Assembly: GCA_021822495.1 (NCBI GenBank)
Contig: JAKAQO010000005.1
Coordinates: 1 to 42,547, forward strand
Direction of reading: 5' to 3'
Source of the DNA: a bacterium
GTDB lineage: Bacteria > Elusimicrobiota > Elusimicrobia > UBA1565 > UBA9628
Length of the DNA stretch: 42,547 nucleotides
The translations under genes were made by a program, and so were the position numbers. The notes below the pieces were generated by a model that did no database searches, was not told the origin of the DNA, and saw only the letters and a list, made by a program, of their open reading frames with translations. Every line of letters begins with the position of its first letter. The stretch's first letter is position 1. This document shows, in pieces, positions 25,559 to 32,768 of the stretch.

Positions 25559-26298
25559 AAAAAATCTGGGTTTTAGCTGTTGATTCTCTCCTTGAAAACA
25601 TCTGGAATAGAATTTTTATTTTGGTTGCGATTTTTGGCGGGCTTTTAATTTATGCAAGCCTTCTTTTTGGAATTTTGGCCGTCGAGCAAGAATTGCGCGT
25701 ATTGATGGATTCGGGACTGGCTCTCATTGAGCTCGTCACCCTTATTTCAGGACTCTACTTTTCCGCGACCTTGTTTTTAAAAGAAATTGAGACCAAAACC
25801 ATCTATTTGATTTTATCCCGTCCGCTCAATCGTCTGCAATATCTATTAGGGCGCGTCTTAGGACTCATCTTGTCTTTACTCTTAATCATGCTTTTAATGT
25901 CTCTTCTCCACATTGTCCTACTTTTACTTCACGGTTGGAGCTGGCAAAACTCTTATCTTTTATCTCTTTTAGGCGTTTTTCTTGAAGTTTTCATGGCGAC
26001 CGCTGTTGCGGTCTTTTTCTCTCTTTTCTCAACCTCATCCGTTGCCGCTATCGTTTTTTCCGGCTCTCTATGGGCCTTGGGAAATTTTACTCCTGAAATT
26101 CGCTTTATGACGCAAAAATCATCCGGCCTTGCCACTATTTTTGGGCGCGTTGTCTTGTTTCTTTTTCCGCATTTTGAACTCCTAAATTGGGGGGGGCATT
26201 ATGGATCAAGCGTTTTAACCGGCGCAAGCTATGCCCTTCTCTATTCATCCGTTTTTCTTATCTTGTCTTGGCTTATTTTGCAAAAAAAAGAACTTTAA
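25555..26298 (+). CDS. ABC-2 type transporter permease
   Basis: 247 residues with six hydrophobic segments (e.g. IFILVAIFGGLLIYASLLFG, LGLILSLLLIMLLMSLLHIV, SLFSTSSVAAIVFSG) and the ABC-2 loop KEIETKTIYLILSRPLNRLQYLLGR after the second segment. This motif is the mark of NosY/GldF-type permeases. With the overlapping ATPase it forms an inner-membrane exporter or membrane-remodelling complex; no substrate-binding protein is encoded nearby. Confidence 0.9.
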   Translation: MKKIWVLAVDSLLENIWNRIFILVAIFGGLLIYASLLFGILAVEQELRVLMDSGLALIELVTLISGLYFSATLFLKEIETKTIYLILSRPLNRLQYLLGRVLGLILSLLLIMLLMSLLHIVLLLLHGWSWQNSYLLSLLGVFLEVFMATAVAVFFSLFSTSSVAAIVFSGSLWALGNFTPEIRFMTQKSSGLATIFGRVVLFLFPHFELLNWGGHYGSSVLTGASYALLYSSVFLILSWLILQKKEL

Positions 26299-26990
26299 TG
26301 CGCTCTTTTTTGCCGGTCTTTTTATCCTGTTTTCTCCTCAACGGGCTTTTTTCTTCATTTGAGCGTCCTCTTTCCCTGCCGGATTTCTCTTTCTCCCGCC
26401 ATCCAGTTGAAATTTTGACGCTGGTTAATTTAGGCTTTCGGCGTCTTGCCGCCGACATTGAGATGATTCGCCTTCTTATCTATTACGGATCAAGTGAGGC
26501 TATGGCCGATGAGTTAAATCCGCCCAAAAACGTGCCCCTTTATCCAGGAATGTTTTTCCGCGCTGAAGAAATTTTAAGCCTCGATCCGTATTTTAATTAC
26601 GTGCGCCTTTACGCCGCTGGAGCCCTTGCTTTTAGCTTGGGTCGGCCCAATGAGGCGTTAAAACTCATGCAGGAAGGTCTTATCCTTGAACCGAATAATG
26701 AACAATACAAAGCCATTCTTGCGGCAATCGCTTTTTCTAAAAAAGGAGACTCTCAAAGAGTTGTCAATGCCCTTAGCCCTTATCTTGAATCTCCTGATAC
26801 CCCAAGTATGCTCATCAACGTCTCAGCTTTCATTTATTTTAGACTAGGGGAGATGGACAAAGCCGCTTCTCTTTACCAACGACTTTCAGATTCCAAGAAT
26901 CCAGATTATTACCCGATAGCCAAAAAAATGCTTCTAAAAATTAAAAGCATTTCCTACCAGTCTTTTCGGAAGAAAAGATTTAAACGCTGA
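26298..26990 (+). CDS. TPR-repeat membrane-anchored protein
   Basis: 230 residues from the ATG at 26298, which shares a base with the permease stop; the longer open frame from 26187 overlaps the permease and is not credible. N-terminal hydrophobic segment (FLPVFLSCFLLNGLF) may anchor or export it. Three to four TPR-like helical pairs follow (AEEILSLDPYFNYVRLYAAGALAF, ALKLMQEGLILEPNNEQYKAIL, FRLGEMDKAASLYQRL). It is likely a partner of the ABC exporter. Its 3' end overlaps the convergent ald gene by 11 bp. Confidence 0.8.
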   Translation: MRSFLPVFLSCFLLNGLFSSFERPLSLPDFSFSRHPVEILTLVNLGFRRLAADIEMIRLLIYYGSSEAMADELNPPKNVPLYPGMFFRAEEILSLDPYFNYVRLYAAGALAFSLGRPNEALKLMQEGLILEPNNEQYKAILAAIAFSKKGDSQRVVNALSPYLESPDTPSMLINVSAFIYFRLGEMDKAASLYQRLSDSKNPDYYPIAKKMLLKIKSISYQSFRKKRFKR

Positions 26991-28095
26991 GGAGTTCTTC
27001 AACCTTTTTTGATTTTTGCCCCAAGGCTTCAGCCACGGCTTCGCAGGTGATTTCTCCGCCATAGGCGTTAATGCCTTTTTTAAGCGCGGGATCCCGACGC
27101 GCGGCGTCTTCAAGCCCAAATTTCGCGATGGCGCGCGCGTATTTGAGAGTGACGTTGGTTAAGGCGTAGGTTGAAGTATTGGCGACCGCTCCCGGAATGT
27201 TGGGAACCGCGTAATGAAGAACGCCGTGCTTAATGATAACAGGATTATCATGGCTGGTTGTCTCCGCGGTCTCAACGCATCCGCCTTGATCAACCGCGAC
27301 GTCCACAATGACGGAACCGGGCCGCATTTTTTTAACCAAGGCTTCGGTGACGAGTTTTGGGGCCACGGCTCCGGCAATGAGAACCGCCCCAATCACTAAA
27401 TCGGCGTTGACGACGGCGTTATGGATATTTTCCTCATGACTCATCAAGGTCGTGACAGAATTTCCAAACACGTCATCCAGATAGGCCAGGCGTTGAGCGG
27501 AAATATCTAAAATGTTTACGCGCGCGCCCATTCCCACCGCGATTTTAGCCGCATTGATTCCAACGACTCCGCCTCCCACAATGCTGACGGTTCCGCGGTG
27601 AACCCCCGGCACTCCGCCCAAAAGAACCCCTCTTCCGCCGTAATGTTTTTCTAAAAACTGGGCTCCAATTTGAACGCTCATTTTTCCGGCGACTTCAGAC
27701 ATTGGAGTCAGAAGGGGAAGACTTCCGTCTTCAAGCTGAATTGTCTCATAAGCGACCGCCCGCAAATTCATTTTTTTGAGAAAGGCCACGAGTTCCGGAG
27801 CGGGAGCCAGATGGAGATAGGTGTAGAGAATCTGGTCTTTATGAAAATAAGAAAATTCCTCGGCCAAAGGCTCTTTAACCTTGATAATCATGTCGCTGTC
27901 CGAGAAAAGTTTCTTCTTGTCCACAATGACGGCCCCGGCCGCCTTATACTCTTCATCGGTAATGCCGGATCCAAGTCCCGCGCCTTTTTCAATTAAAACC
28001 TTGTTTTTATCAGCGACCAGCGCTCTGACGCCGCCTGGGACCAGCCCTACCCGATGTTCTCTGTTTTTAATTTCTTTAGGAACTCCAATAATCAT
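26980..28095 (-). CDS. ald: Alanine dehydrogenase
   Basis: 371 residues. Diagnostic segments: MIIGVPKEIKNREHRVGLVPGG, IIKVKEPLAEE (catalytic Lys), YTYLHLAP (catalytic His), MSVQIGAQFLEKHYGGRGVLLGGVPGV, and the NAD fold GGGVVGINAAKIAVGMGA. Interconverts L-alanine and pyruvate with NAD and ammonia, commonly used to feed on alanine. It overlaps the upstream sensor gene by 4 nt, and its stop codon is 11 bp inside the convergent TPR gene. Confidence 0.97.
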   Translation of the reverse strand: MIIGVPKEIKNREHRVGLVPGGVRALVADKNKVLIEKGAGLGSGITDEEYKAAGAVIVDKKKLFSDSDMIIKVKEPLAEEFSYFHKDQILYTYLHLAPAPELVAFLKKMNLRAVAYETIQLEDGSLPLLTPMSEVAGKMSVQIGAQFLEKHYGGRGVLLGGVPGVHRGTVSIVGGGVVGINAAKIAVGMGARVNILDISAQRLAYLDDVFGNSVTTLMSHEENIHNAVVNADLVIGAVLIAGAVAPKLVTEALVKKMRPGSVIVDVAVDQGGCVETAETTSHDNPVIIKHGVLHYAVPNIPGAVANTSTYALTNVTLKYARAIAKFGLEDAARRDPALKKGINAYGGEITCEAVAEALGQKSKKVEELLSV

Positions 28096-29189
28096 TTTGC
28101 CTCCAATTCAAACGCAAAACGGCTACCGCCTCCGGGGCGATCTTCCACAAAAATAGTTCCACCTAGGGTCGTAACAGCGAGACGGCAAAAAGCCAGACCA
28201 ATTCCAGTTCCCGAGGCTTCCGCCGCGGATTTTGTGTGTCCCACCGCGTATTTGTCAAAAATATGGTTTTTAAGATGAGGGGGGATTCCGGGGCCCCGGT
28301 CTGAAATGGAAAAACAAGTCTTATTGTTGACTTTAGAAGTCCTTATCTCAATGTCTTGCCCCTTGGGCGAAAATTTAATGGCGTTAGACGTTAAATTAAC
28401 CAGAATCCTGAAAAAGAGGTTGGTATCGGTGGTCAAGGTTTTAGCTTGAGGGTCAACCGTCGAAACAATTCGAACATTTTTTCTTTGGCAAGAAGGATTG
28501 AACAGAGACTTCAATTTTTCCATCATGGTTTCAACCGAAATGGAGGACAACTCAACCGGCAAAGCCCGCTGTTCTGATCTTCCGATATCCAAGATGTCAT
28601 TGACCATGAGAAGCATGAAATCGGCGGCTTCCCCAGCATTGGAAAGAAGATTTTTATAGGCCTCTTCGCTAATGAGCCCGCGACTTTTAATGACATCCAA
28701 GGTTCCCTTAATTGAAGTCAAGGGAGCTTTGAGATCATGAACGATCATGTCGGAAAGGTCTTGCTGAACTCGGTGAAGAATTTCAAGATCGTAATTGCGC
28801 CGCGCAAGTTCGTCTTGGGATTCTTTTATTTTTAAGTGGACCTTGACGCGAGCCAAAAGTTCTTCAATAGCGAATGGCTTTTGAATATAGTCTTGGGCTC
28901 CGACTTCAAAGGCGGCGAGTCTTGTTTGTAAATCGCCCTTTGCGGTCAGGAAAATAACGGGGACAAACGGGCCGACTCCAGTTCTCGTCATTCGGCAAAC
29001 ATCAATGCCGTTTCCATCAGGAAGCCCGATGTCGACAATGATTAAATCCGGTCGCTTATCGTTAAAGAGTTTCAGCCCCTGGGCTGCGGTTTCACATGCT
29101 GTGACCGCAAAACCATGGGATTGAAGAACTGTCGCCGCGAAAGAACGGATATTGGCGTCGTCTTCGATTAGCAAAATATCATAAGCCAT
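28092..29189 (-). CDS. Receiver-histidine kinase hybrid
   Basis: 365 residues. Residues 1-120 are a normal receiver (Asp10/Asp11, phospho-acceptor Asp53, Thr82, Lys104). Residues ~140-205 are a HisKA domain with His151 in MIVHDLKAPLTSI, and ~240-365 a HATPase_c domain (NLTSNAIKFSP, ISDRGPGIP, GTGIGLAF). There is no membrane segment or sensor domain, so it is cytosolic and probably receives phosphate from another kinase. It lacks a DNA-binding output. Translationally coupled to ald, suggesting a role in nutrient or redox control. Confidence 0.92.
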   Translation of the reverse strand: MAYDILLIEDDANIRSFAATVLQSHGFAVTACETAAQGLKLFNDKRPDLIIVDIGLPDGNGIDVCRMTRTGVGPFVPVIFLTAKGDLQTRLAAFEVGAQDYIQKPFAIEELLARVKVHLKIKESQDELARRNYDLEILHRVQQDLSDMIVHDLKAPLTSIKGTLDVIKSRGLISEEAYKNLLSNAGEAADFMLLMVNDILDIGRSEQRALPVELSSISVETMMEKLKSLFNPSCQRKNVRIVSTVDPQAKTLTTDTNLFFRILVNLTSNAIKFSPKGQDIEIRTSKVNNKTCFSISDRGPGIPPHLKNHIFDKYAVGHTKSAAEASGTGIGLAFCRLAVTTLGGTIFVEDRPGGGSRFAFELEAK

Positions 29190-29239
29190 AGCTCATTTTT
29201 AGTCTAACATATTCGGAAGACATCAAATCGTTAGTGGAT

Positions 29240-29707
29240 TCACCAGCTGGAAAATCTTAAGGCCGCGGCGCAGAAAACGATGCCCGCTAAAACAAATAGG
29301 TTGATCGTCCCCCATAGTTTCATTTTCGCGGCTAAGGCGCGTAATTGCGCGGGATCTTTTGAATTCATCATCTGGGGCCCCCAAACATAGGTGTGGAGAA
29401 GGCTTAAAACGACCATGAGAGAAACTAAAATCATTTTTACGGCAAAAATTTGGCCCCAAGGTCCCCAAAAAATTTCGGGAGTTTCGCGGATTTCCCAGAG
29501 CTTATAAAGCCCGGTCAAAAGAAGCGTTGTCCAGCACCCCCACATGACGATTTTAAACCTCGCTCCGATTTCCCGGTAAATTTCAAAGCGCGCGGAATCT
29601 TTCAGGAATTTTCGGAGTATCGGCTGAACCGCCAAGGACATGGCGAATGTCCCGCCGACCCACAAAATCGCGGCCATGAGATGAAGCCAATGAATAAAGG
29701 TATCCAT
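29240..29707 (-). CDS. CopD/HemJ-like four-helix membrane protein
   Basis: 155 residues with four membrane segments. N-terminus TFIHWLHLMAAILWVGGTFAMS has the paired His residues (His6, His9) seen in CopD-like and HemJ-like proteins; later segments are IVMWGCWTTLLLTGLYKLW, FAVKMILVSLMVVLSLLHTYVWGP and LFVLAGIVFCAAALRF. CopD-like proteins are linked to copper, HemJ to protoporphyrinogen oxidation. With an AhbD-like gene nearby, a heme-linked job is plausible but unproven. Last gene of the redox operon. Confidence 0.7.
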   Translation of the reverse strand: MDTFIHWLHLMAAILWVGGTFAMSLAVQPILRKFLKDSARFEIYREIGARFKIVMWGCWTTLLLTGLYKLWEIRETPEIFWGPWGQIFAVKMILVSLMVVLSLLHTYVWGPQMMNSKDPAQLRALAAKMKLWGTINLFVLAGIVFCAAALRFSSW

Positions 29708-29710
29708 AAT

Positions 29711-29727
29711 AATTAGAAACTCTAATT
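29711..29727. promoter_or_regulatory. Inverted repeat at the rSAM3-CopD junction
   Basis: AATTAGA (29711-29717) and TCTAATT (29721-29727) form a perfect 7 bp inverted repeat with a 3 nt loop, and include the rSAM3 stop codon (29722-29724). It lies just before the CopD-like ATG and has no Shine-Dalgarno beside it. Possible mRNA hairpin or operator. Confidence 0.35.
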
Positions 29728-30621
29728 TCTGACCGGAACAAATTCATCCCAGCCGAAAAGTTCCGGATATTCTTTCCAAGGCCCTTCGCAGACAAAATCA
29801 TAACGGCAGTTGCGGCATTTTTGAGCCTTGGTCTTGCCCTCATCATGACGGTAGGCCGTGTAATCGGCGATAACCGCTTCGGCGTCATAGACGGCGGTAT
29901 GGGGGATGATTTGTTCGGCCACGTATTTTTCATAGCCCTTCATTAAACAATAGGGAATCGCTTCCGTCATGCAGGAAACTCCAGCTTTAATTCCGACATC
30001 AAGGCCTTGAAAAACAGAGGGCATAACCAGGGATTTTTTCGGCACGATTTTGTTTTTATTTTTATCGGCTTCCCCTAAGATATGGACAAACGCAAACTGA
30101 TATTGATTGACGCCAAGGGAAACAAGAAGTTTGGCAAGCTCCGGCAAGTCTTGGTAATTGCGCTCGGTAATGACCGTATTGCTTAAAATCCTCTGACCCA
30201 ATTTTCTCAAGTTCCTAATTCCAGCCACAACCTGAACAAAAGCTCCAGGAACGCGGGTCAGTTCATCGTGAATTTCGGGCTTAGAACCGTGAAGAGCGGG
30301 AGAAAACTCATTGGCGCCGGCATCAATTAATTCCCGACAGAAATCCTCATAGAAAAACCGCCGGCCGTTTGACTGAATCTGGATGGTTTCATATCCGAGT
30401 TTGCGCGCCAAACGAATTGTCTCCAAAAGACTTTTGTGAACCGTCGGCTCTCCGCCGGTCAAAACCAAGCTCGTTGCGCCGTTTAAACGGCCTTCCTCAA
30501 GGCTTTTGATGATTTGTTCGGAGGTTTTAGGTCCAAATTTCTTCCGCTTGTCTCCCTGGACGCAAAAATGACAACGGTTATTGCAGGCAAAACCGAGTTT
30601 GATATCCACTCTCTCAGGCAT
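29722..30621 (-). CDS. Radical SAM protein (third of three)
   Basis: 299 residues. Canonical CX3CX2C cluster motif at Cys13, Cys17, Cys20 (GFACNNRCHFC), the GGEPT motif (LVLTGGEPTVHK), and a C-terminal Cys cluster (CRNCRYDFVC) that may bind an auxiliary Fe-S centre. The fold matches MoaA/PqqE-like enzymes. Starts 3 nt after the preceding radical SAM gene, without an obvious Shine-Dalgarno. Substrate unknown; operon context allows peptide modification or heme/cofactor chemistry. Confidence 0.85.
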   Translation of the reverse strand: MPERVDIKLGFACNNRCHFCVQGDKRKKFGPKTSEQIIKSLEEGRLNGATSLVLTGGEPTVHKSLLETIRLARKLGYETIQIQSNGRRFFYEDFCRELIDAGANEFSPALHGSKPEIHDELTRVPGAFVQVVAGIRNLRKLGQRILSNTVITERNYQDLPELAKLLVSLGVNQYQFAFVHILGEADKNKNKIVPKKSLVMPSVFQGLDVGIKAGVSCMTEAIPYCLMKGYEKYVAEQIIPHTAVYDAEAVIADYTAYRHDEGKTKAQKCRNCRYDFVCEGPWKEYPELFGWDEFVPVRN

Positions 30622-30624
30622 GAA

Positions 30625-31584
30625 TTAATGGGGGACTGTACCTAACTTTTGGTTTTTAAGCGCGTTTTCGGCAATCCAGTCCTGGGTTCGGCAGGAACAA
30701 TAATAAACCGACATCTTAAACTGATGAATCAAAGCGTATAAAAGGTGTCCGTAAACGGTCTCTTCGCTTTTAGCGACCGGAGACCAAGTCAGTCTAAAGT
30801 CGGGGGATCCGCTTGAAGAGGCATGGTAACCACGCTTTTTTAAAGAATCAATATTGGCAGCGCTTGCGAAAAGTTCATGAAGAATCAACTGCTTGACTCC
30901 CAATTCATCGAGGTAAGACATAATATCGCGCACGACTTTTTTATCCTCTGGAATTGCCGGCATTTCAATCTCGACGTCGTTAAAGACTTCCCGCGCAAGT
31001 CTCACGGGCTCGGCGTCATATTCTCGAGCGGCCAAGTCAATTCTAAGCCCCGAAACCCCGGCGGCCTTAAGTTCCTTTAGGATGTTAAGGGTTAACCGTT
31101 CGCCGTTGGTGTAGAGATCAATCCAAAGGTCGGAGCCCAGATTTTTCTTTAAAGCCTTAATGATCTCAAAAACGCGCTGGGGGAAAAGAAGAGGTTCGCC
31201 GCCTCCGATTCCGACGCTTTTAACGCCCATTTCTTTAAGGCCCAAAATTGCCTCATCCAGAGAAGAAACCTCCCGGCCATGAACGCTCAGAACATCCTTG
31301 CGGGGCTTGGGATTAAAGCAAAAAAAACAATCGCGGTTGCAAAGGGTCGTAACGCTTAAATGACTGGCCTCTCCAGACAAACAAGGCTTGCATCCATCAG
31401 ATAATTGACGGGTAAACAGAGTTCCCCGTTCCGGCCAGCCTTTAATTCCATGAGCCTTAAGAAGGCGCAACAATTTGGCTTTTCGACGATTGGCCATTTC
31501 CGCATGGGGTTCGGGCGGCAGAGATTCCTTGCGGGCAAGCCCCAGGGCATAACGCTCGAAAGTTTCAGATAATGGCTGGGTCAT
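30625..31584 (-). CDS. Radical SAM protein (second of three)
   Basis: 319 residues from the ATG at 31584; an in-frame TTG at 31614 is not credible. Cluster motif Cys82-X3-Cys86-X2-Cys89 (TLCNRDCFFCFN), preceded by an unusual CKPC (Cys65, Cys68), then GIGGGEPLLFP. The C-terminus carries YYCSCRTQDW. The ~80-residue N-terminal extension is long for a minimal radical SAM enzyme. The start lies 20 nt inside the preceding gene and at the end of a shortened copy of the small-peptide gene. I do not recognise the family. Confidence 0.85.
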   Translation of the reverse strand: MTQPLSETFERYALGLARKESLPPEPHAEMANRRKAKLLRLLKAHGIKGWPERGTLFTRQLSDGCKPCLSGEASHLSVTTLCNRDCFFCFNPKPRKDVLSVHGREVSSLDEAILGLKEMGVKSVGIGGGEPLLFPQRVFEIIKALKKNLGSDLWIDLYTNGERLTLNILKELKAAGVSGLRIDLAAREYDAEPVRLAREVFNDVEIEMPAIPEDKKVVRDIMSYLDELGVKQLILHELFASAANIDSLKKRGYHASSSGSPDFRLTWSPVAKSEETVYGHLLYALIHQFKMSVYYCSCRTQDWIAENALKNQKLGTVPH

Positions 31585-32638
31585 GGTTTCCTTTCGTATG
31601 GAATTGGGAGCCAACCATTCCCTCGCTTAGGCTTTGGTCATAGACGCAAGCCGGCTCTTCGGCTAAGACGTTATTGTAGGCGAAATAAGCCCGGGCGCGG
31701 CACCCTCCGCAAACATTTTTAAAATTACAGACCCCGCAACGGCCTTCAAGAAGATCAGGGTTGCGAAGCTGACCAAAGAGCTTCGATTCGGTCCAGATTG
31801 TTTTAAGCGGAGTCTCCTTGATGTTTCCGGACGAAAGAGGGAGATACCCGCAGGGAAAAACGTCTCCTTTATGGGAAACAAAACACATATGAATCCCGGC
31901 CAGACAACCTTTTCGGTCTTTGGCCGAATCATCTTCGATGCGGTAATAGTGGGGGGCGCAAATGGCTTTAATGGGGAGTTGTCCTGGTTTATCTTTTTGC
32001 GCAACCCAATGAAGCCAATCCTCAACTTCCTTGGAACTCAACATGTCGGAATCCGCAATTTCAACTCCGCAACCGACTGGAACCAAAAGAAAAAGATACA
32101 GCGCAAAAGCCTCTAATTCCTTCGCGAGATGATAAATGGATTCCACCTCGGAAACATTCTTTTTGGTAACCGTAAAGTTGATTTGGACCTTGATTCCCGC
32201 GTTTTTAAGCGCCAGAAACCCTTTTAAAGCTTTGGCGAAATTTCCGGATCCGCGAAACGCGTCATGGGTTTCCGCCAAAGCCCCATCAAGCGAAATCGAG
32301 GCGTAATAAACTCCACAATCCGCCAAGCGTTCCGCGATTTTGTCAGTGACCAACGTTCCATTGGTCGCAAGACCCGAGGGAAGCCCCTTTTCTTTCGCAT
32401 AAGCGATGAGTTCAAAAATGTCTTTTCGAAAGAGCGGTTCTCCGCCGGAAAAGATAAGGACGGGCCGCCCCAGGCCTGCGAGTTGATCAATAAAGGACTT
32501 CGCCTCTTGGGTCGTCAGTTCATCGGGAGAACCCTTCGTGAGAACGTCGGTGCGGCGGCAGTGAATGCAGCGGAGATTGCATCCAGCCGTCGCTTCCCAA
32601 TAAACCCGCCTCAAAGAGGTTTTTAGAGGCGGGTTCAT
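31565..32638 (-). CDS. AhbD/NirJ-like radical SAM-SPASM protein (first of three)
   Basis: 357 residues from the ATG at 32638, which overlaps the stop of the 37-codon gene by 4 nt. Cluster motif Cys20-X3-Cys24-X2-Cys27 (AGCNLRCIHC), FSGGEPLFR, then the NirJ/AhbC/AhbD-type features VPVGCG, CAPHYYRI, CLAGIHMCFVSHKGDVFPCG and a C-terminal CGVCNFKNVCGGCRARAY cluster. These enzymes act in siroheme-dependent heme or heme d1 synthesis; AhbD oxidatively decarboxylates Fe-coproporphyrin III to heme b. RiPP maturases share the SPASM end, so substrate is not certain. Confidence 0.75.
   Translation of the reverse strand: MNPPLKTSLRRVYWEATAGCNLRCIHCRRTDVLTKGSPDELTTQEAKSFIDQLAGLGRPVLIFSGGEPLFRKDIFELIAYAKEKGLPSGLATNGTLVTDKIAERLADCGVYYASISLDGALAETHDAFRGSGNFAKALKGFLALKNAGIKVQINFTVTKKNVSEVESIYHLAKELEAFALYLFLLVPVGCGVEIADSDMLSSKEVEDWLHWVAQKDKPGQLPIKAICAPHYYRIEDDSAKDRKGCLAGIHMCFVSHKGDVFPCGYLPLSSGNIKETPLKTIWTESKLFGQLRNPDLLEGRCGVCNFKNVCGGCRARAYFAYNNVLAEEPACVYDQSLSEGMVGSQFHTKGNHDPAII
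31582..31641 (-). repeat. Shortened, frameshifted copy of the 37-codon gene
   Basis: The two ends of this 60 nt match the two ends of 32636-32748: CCTCGCTTAGGC...GGTCAT at 31621-31641 against 32729-32748 (one indel), and the ATGGTTTC...AGCCAACCATT side at 31582-31620 against 32636-32674 with about 80 percent identity. About 52 nt of the middle are missing. In the small-gene frame the copy hits TAA after four codons. It is read in another frame as the C-terminus of the first radical SAM protein and ends at the start codon of the second. Confidence 0.8.
32603..32635 (-). promoter_or_regulatory. Hairpin at the start of the AhbD-like gene
   Basis: AACCCGCCTC (32603-32612) and GAGGCGGGTT (32626-32635) are perfect 10 bp complements with a 13 nt loop, beginning at codon 2 of the radical SAM gene. 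It overlaps the stop of the small gene upstream. Such a structure could make initiation depend on ribosomes arriving from the small gene. Confidence 0.55.
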
Positions 32639-32748
32639 GGTTTCTTTCCGTACGAAATCTGGAGCCAACCATTTCTGACCGAATATAAATGAGGGAATGC
32701 CGCTTCCAAATTCTGTTTAAGAGAGCGGCCTCGCTTAGGCTCGGTCAT
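32635..32748 (-). CDS. Small 37-residue peptide gene ahead of three radical SAM genes
   Basis: An open frame not covered by any longer gene. ATG at 32748 has a strong Shine-Dalgarno (TTGGAG, 7 nt spacing), and it ends with TGA overlapping the radical SAM ATG (ATGA). The peptide begins MTEPKRGRSLKQNLEAAFPH and ends LYSVRNGWLQISYGKKP: a basic/amphipathic first half and an aromatic, Gly-containing C-terminus with W, Y and K/Q residues. That layout fits a leader-plus-core precursor for radical SAM modification, but no family is recognised. It begins 20 nt after the cytochrome c stop. It may instead be a leader peptide controlling translation. Confidence 0.6.
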   Translation of the reverse strand: MTEPKRGRSLKQNLEAAFPHLYSVRNGWLQISYGKKP

Positions 32749-32768
32749 GGAAAATCTCCAAGTATCAA

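Noticed and set aside
27670-28278. Plus-strand open frames across ald and the sensor gene
   Set aside because: Shadows of conserved minus-strand genes; no start signal and no family features.
31585-32668. Upstream TTG starts that would lengthen the first two radical SAM proteins by ten residues (MAPDFVRKET and MAPNSIRKET)
   Set aside because: They fall inside the small-gene repeat, have no Shine-Dalgarno, and the ATGs at 32638 and 31584 are positioned by coupling. Their likeness is explained by the shared DNA repeat.
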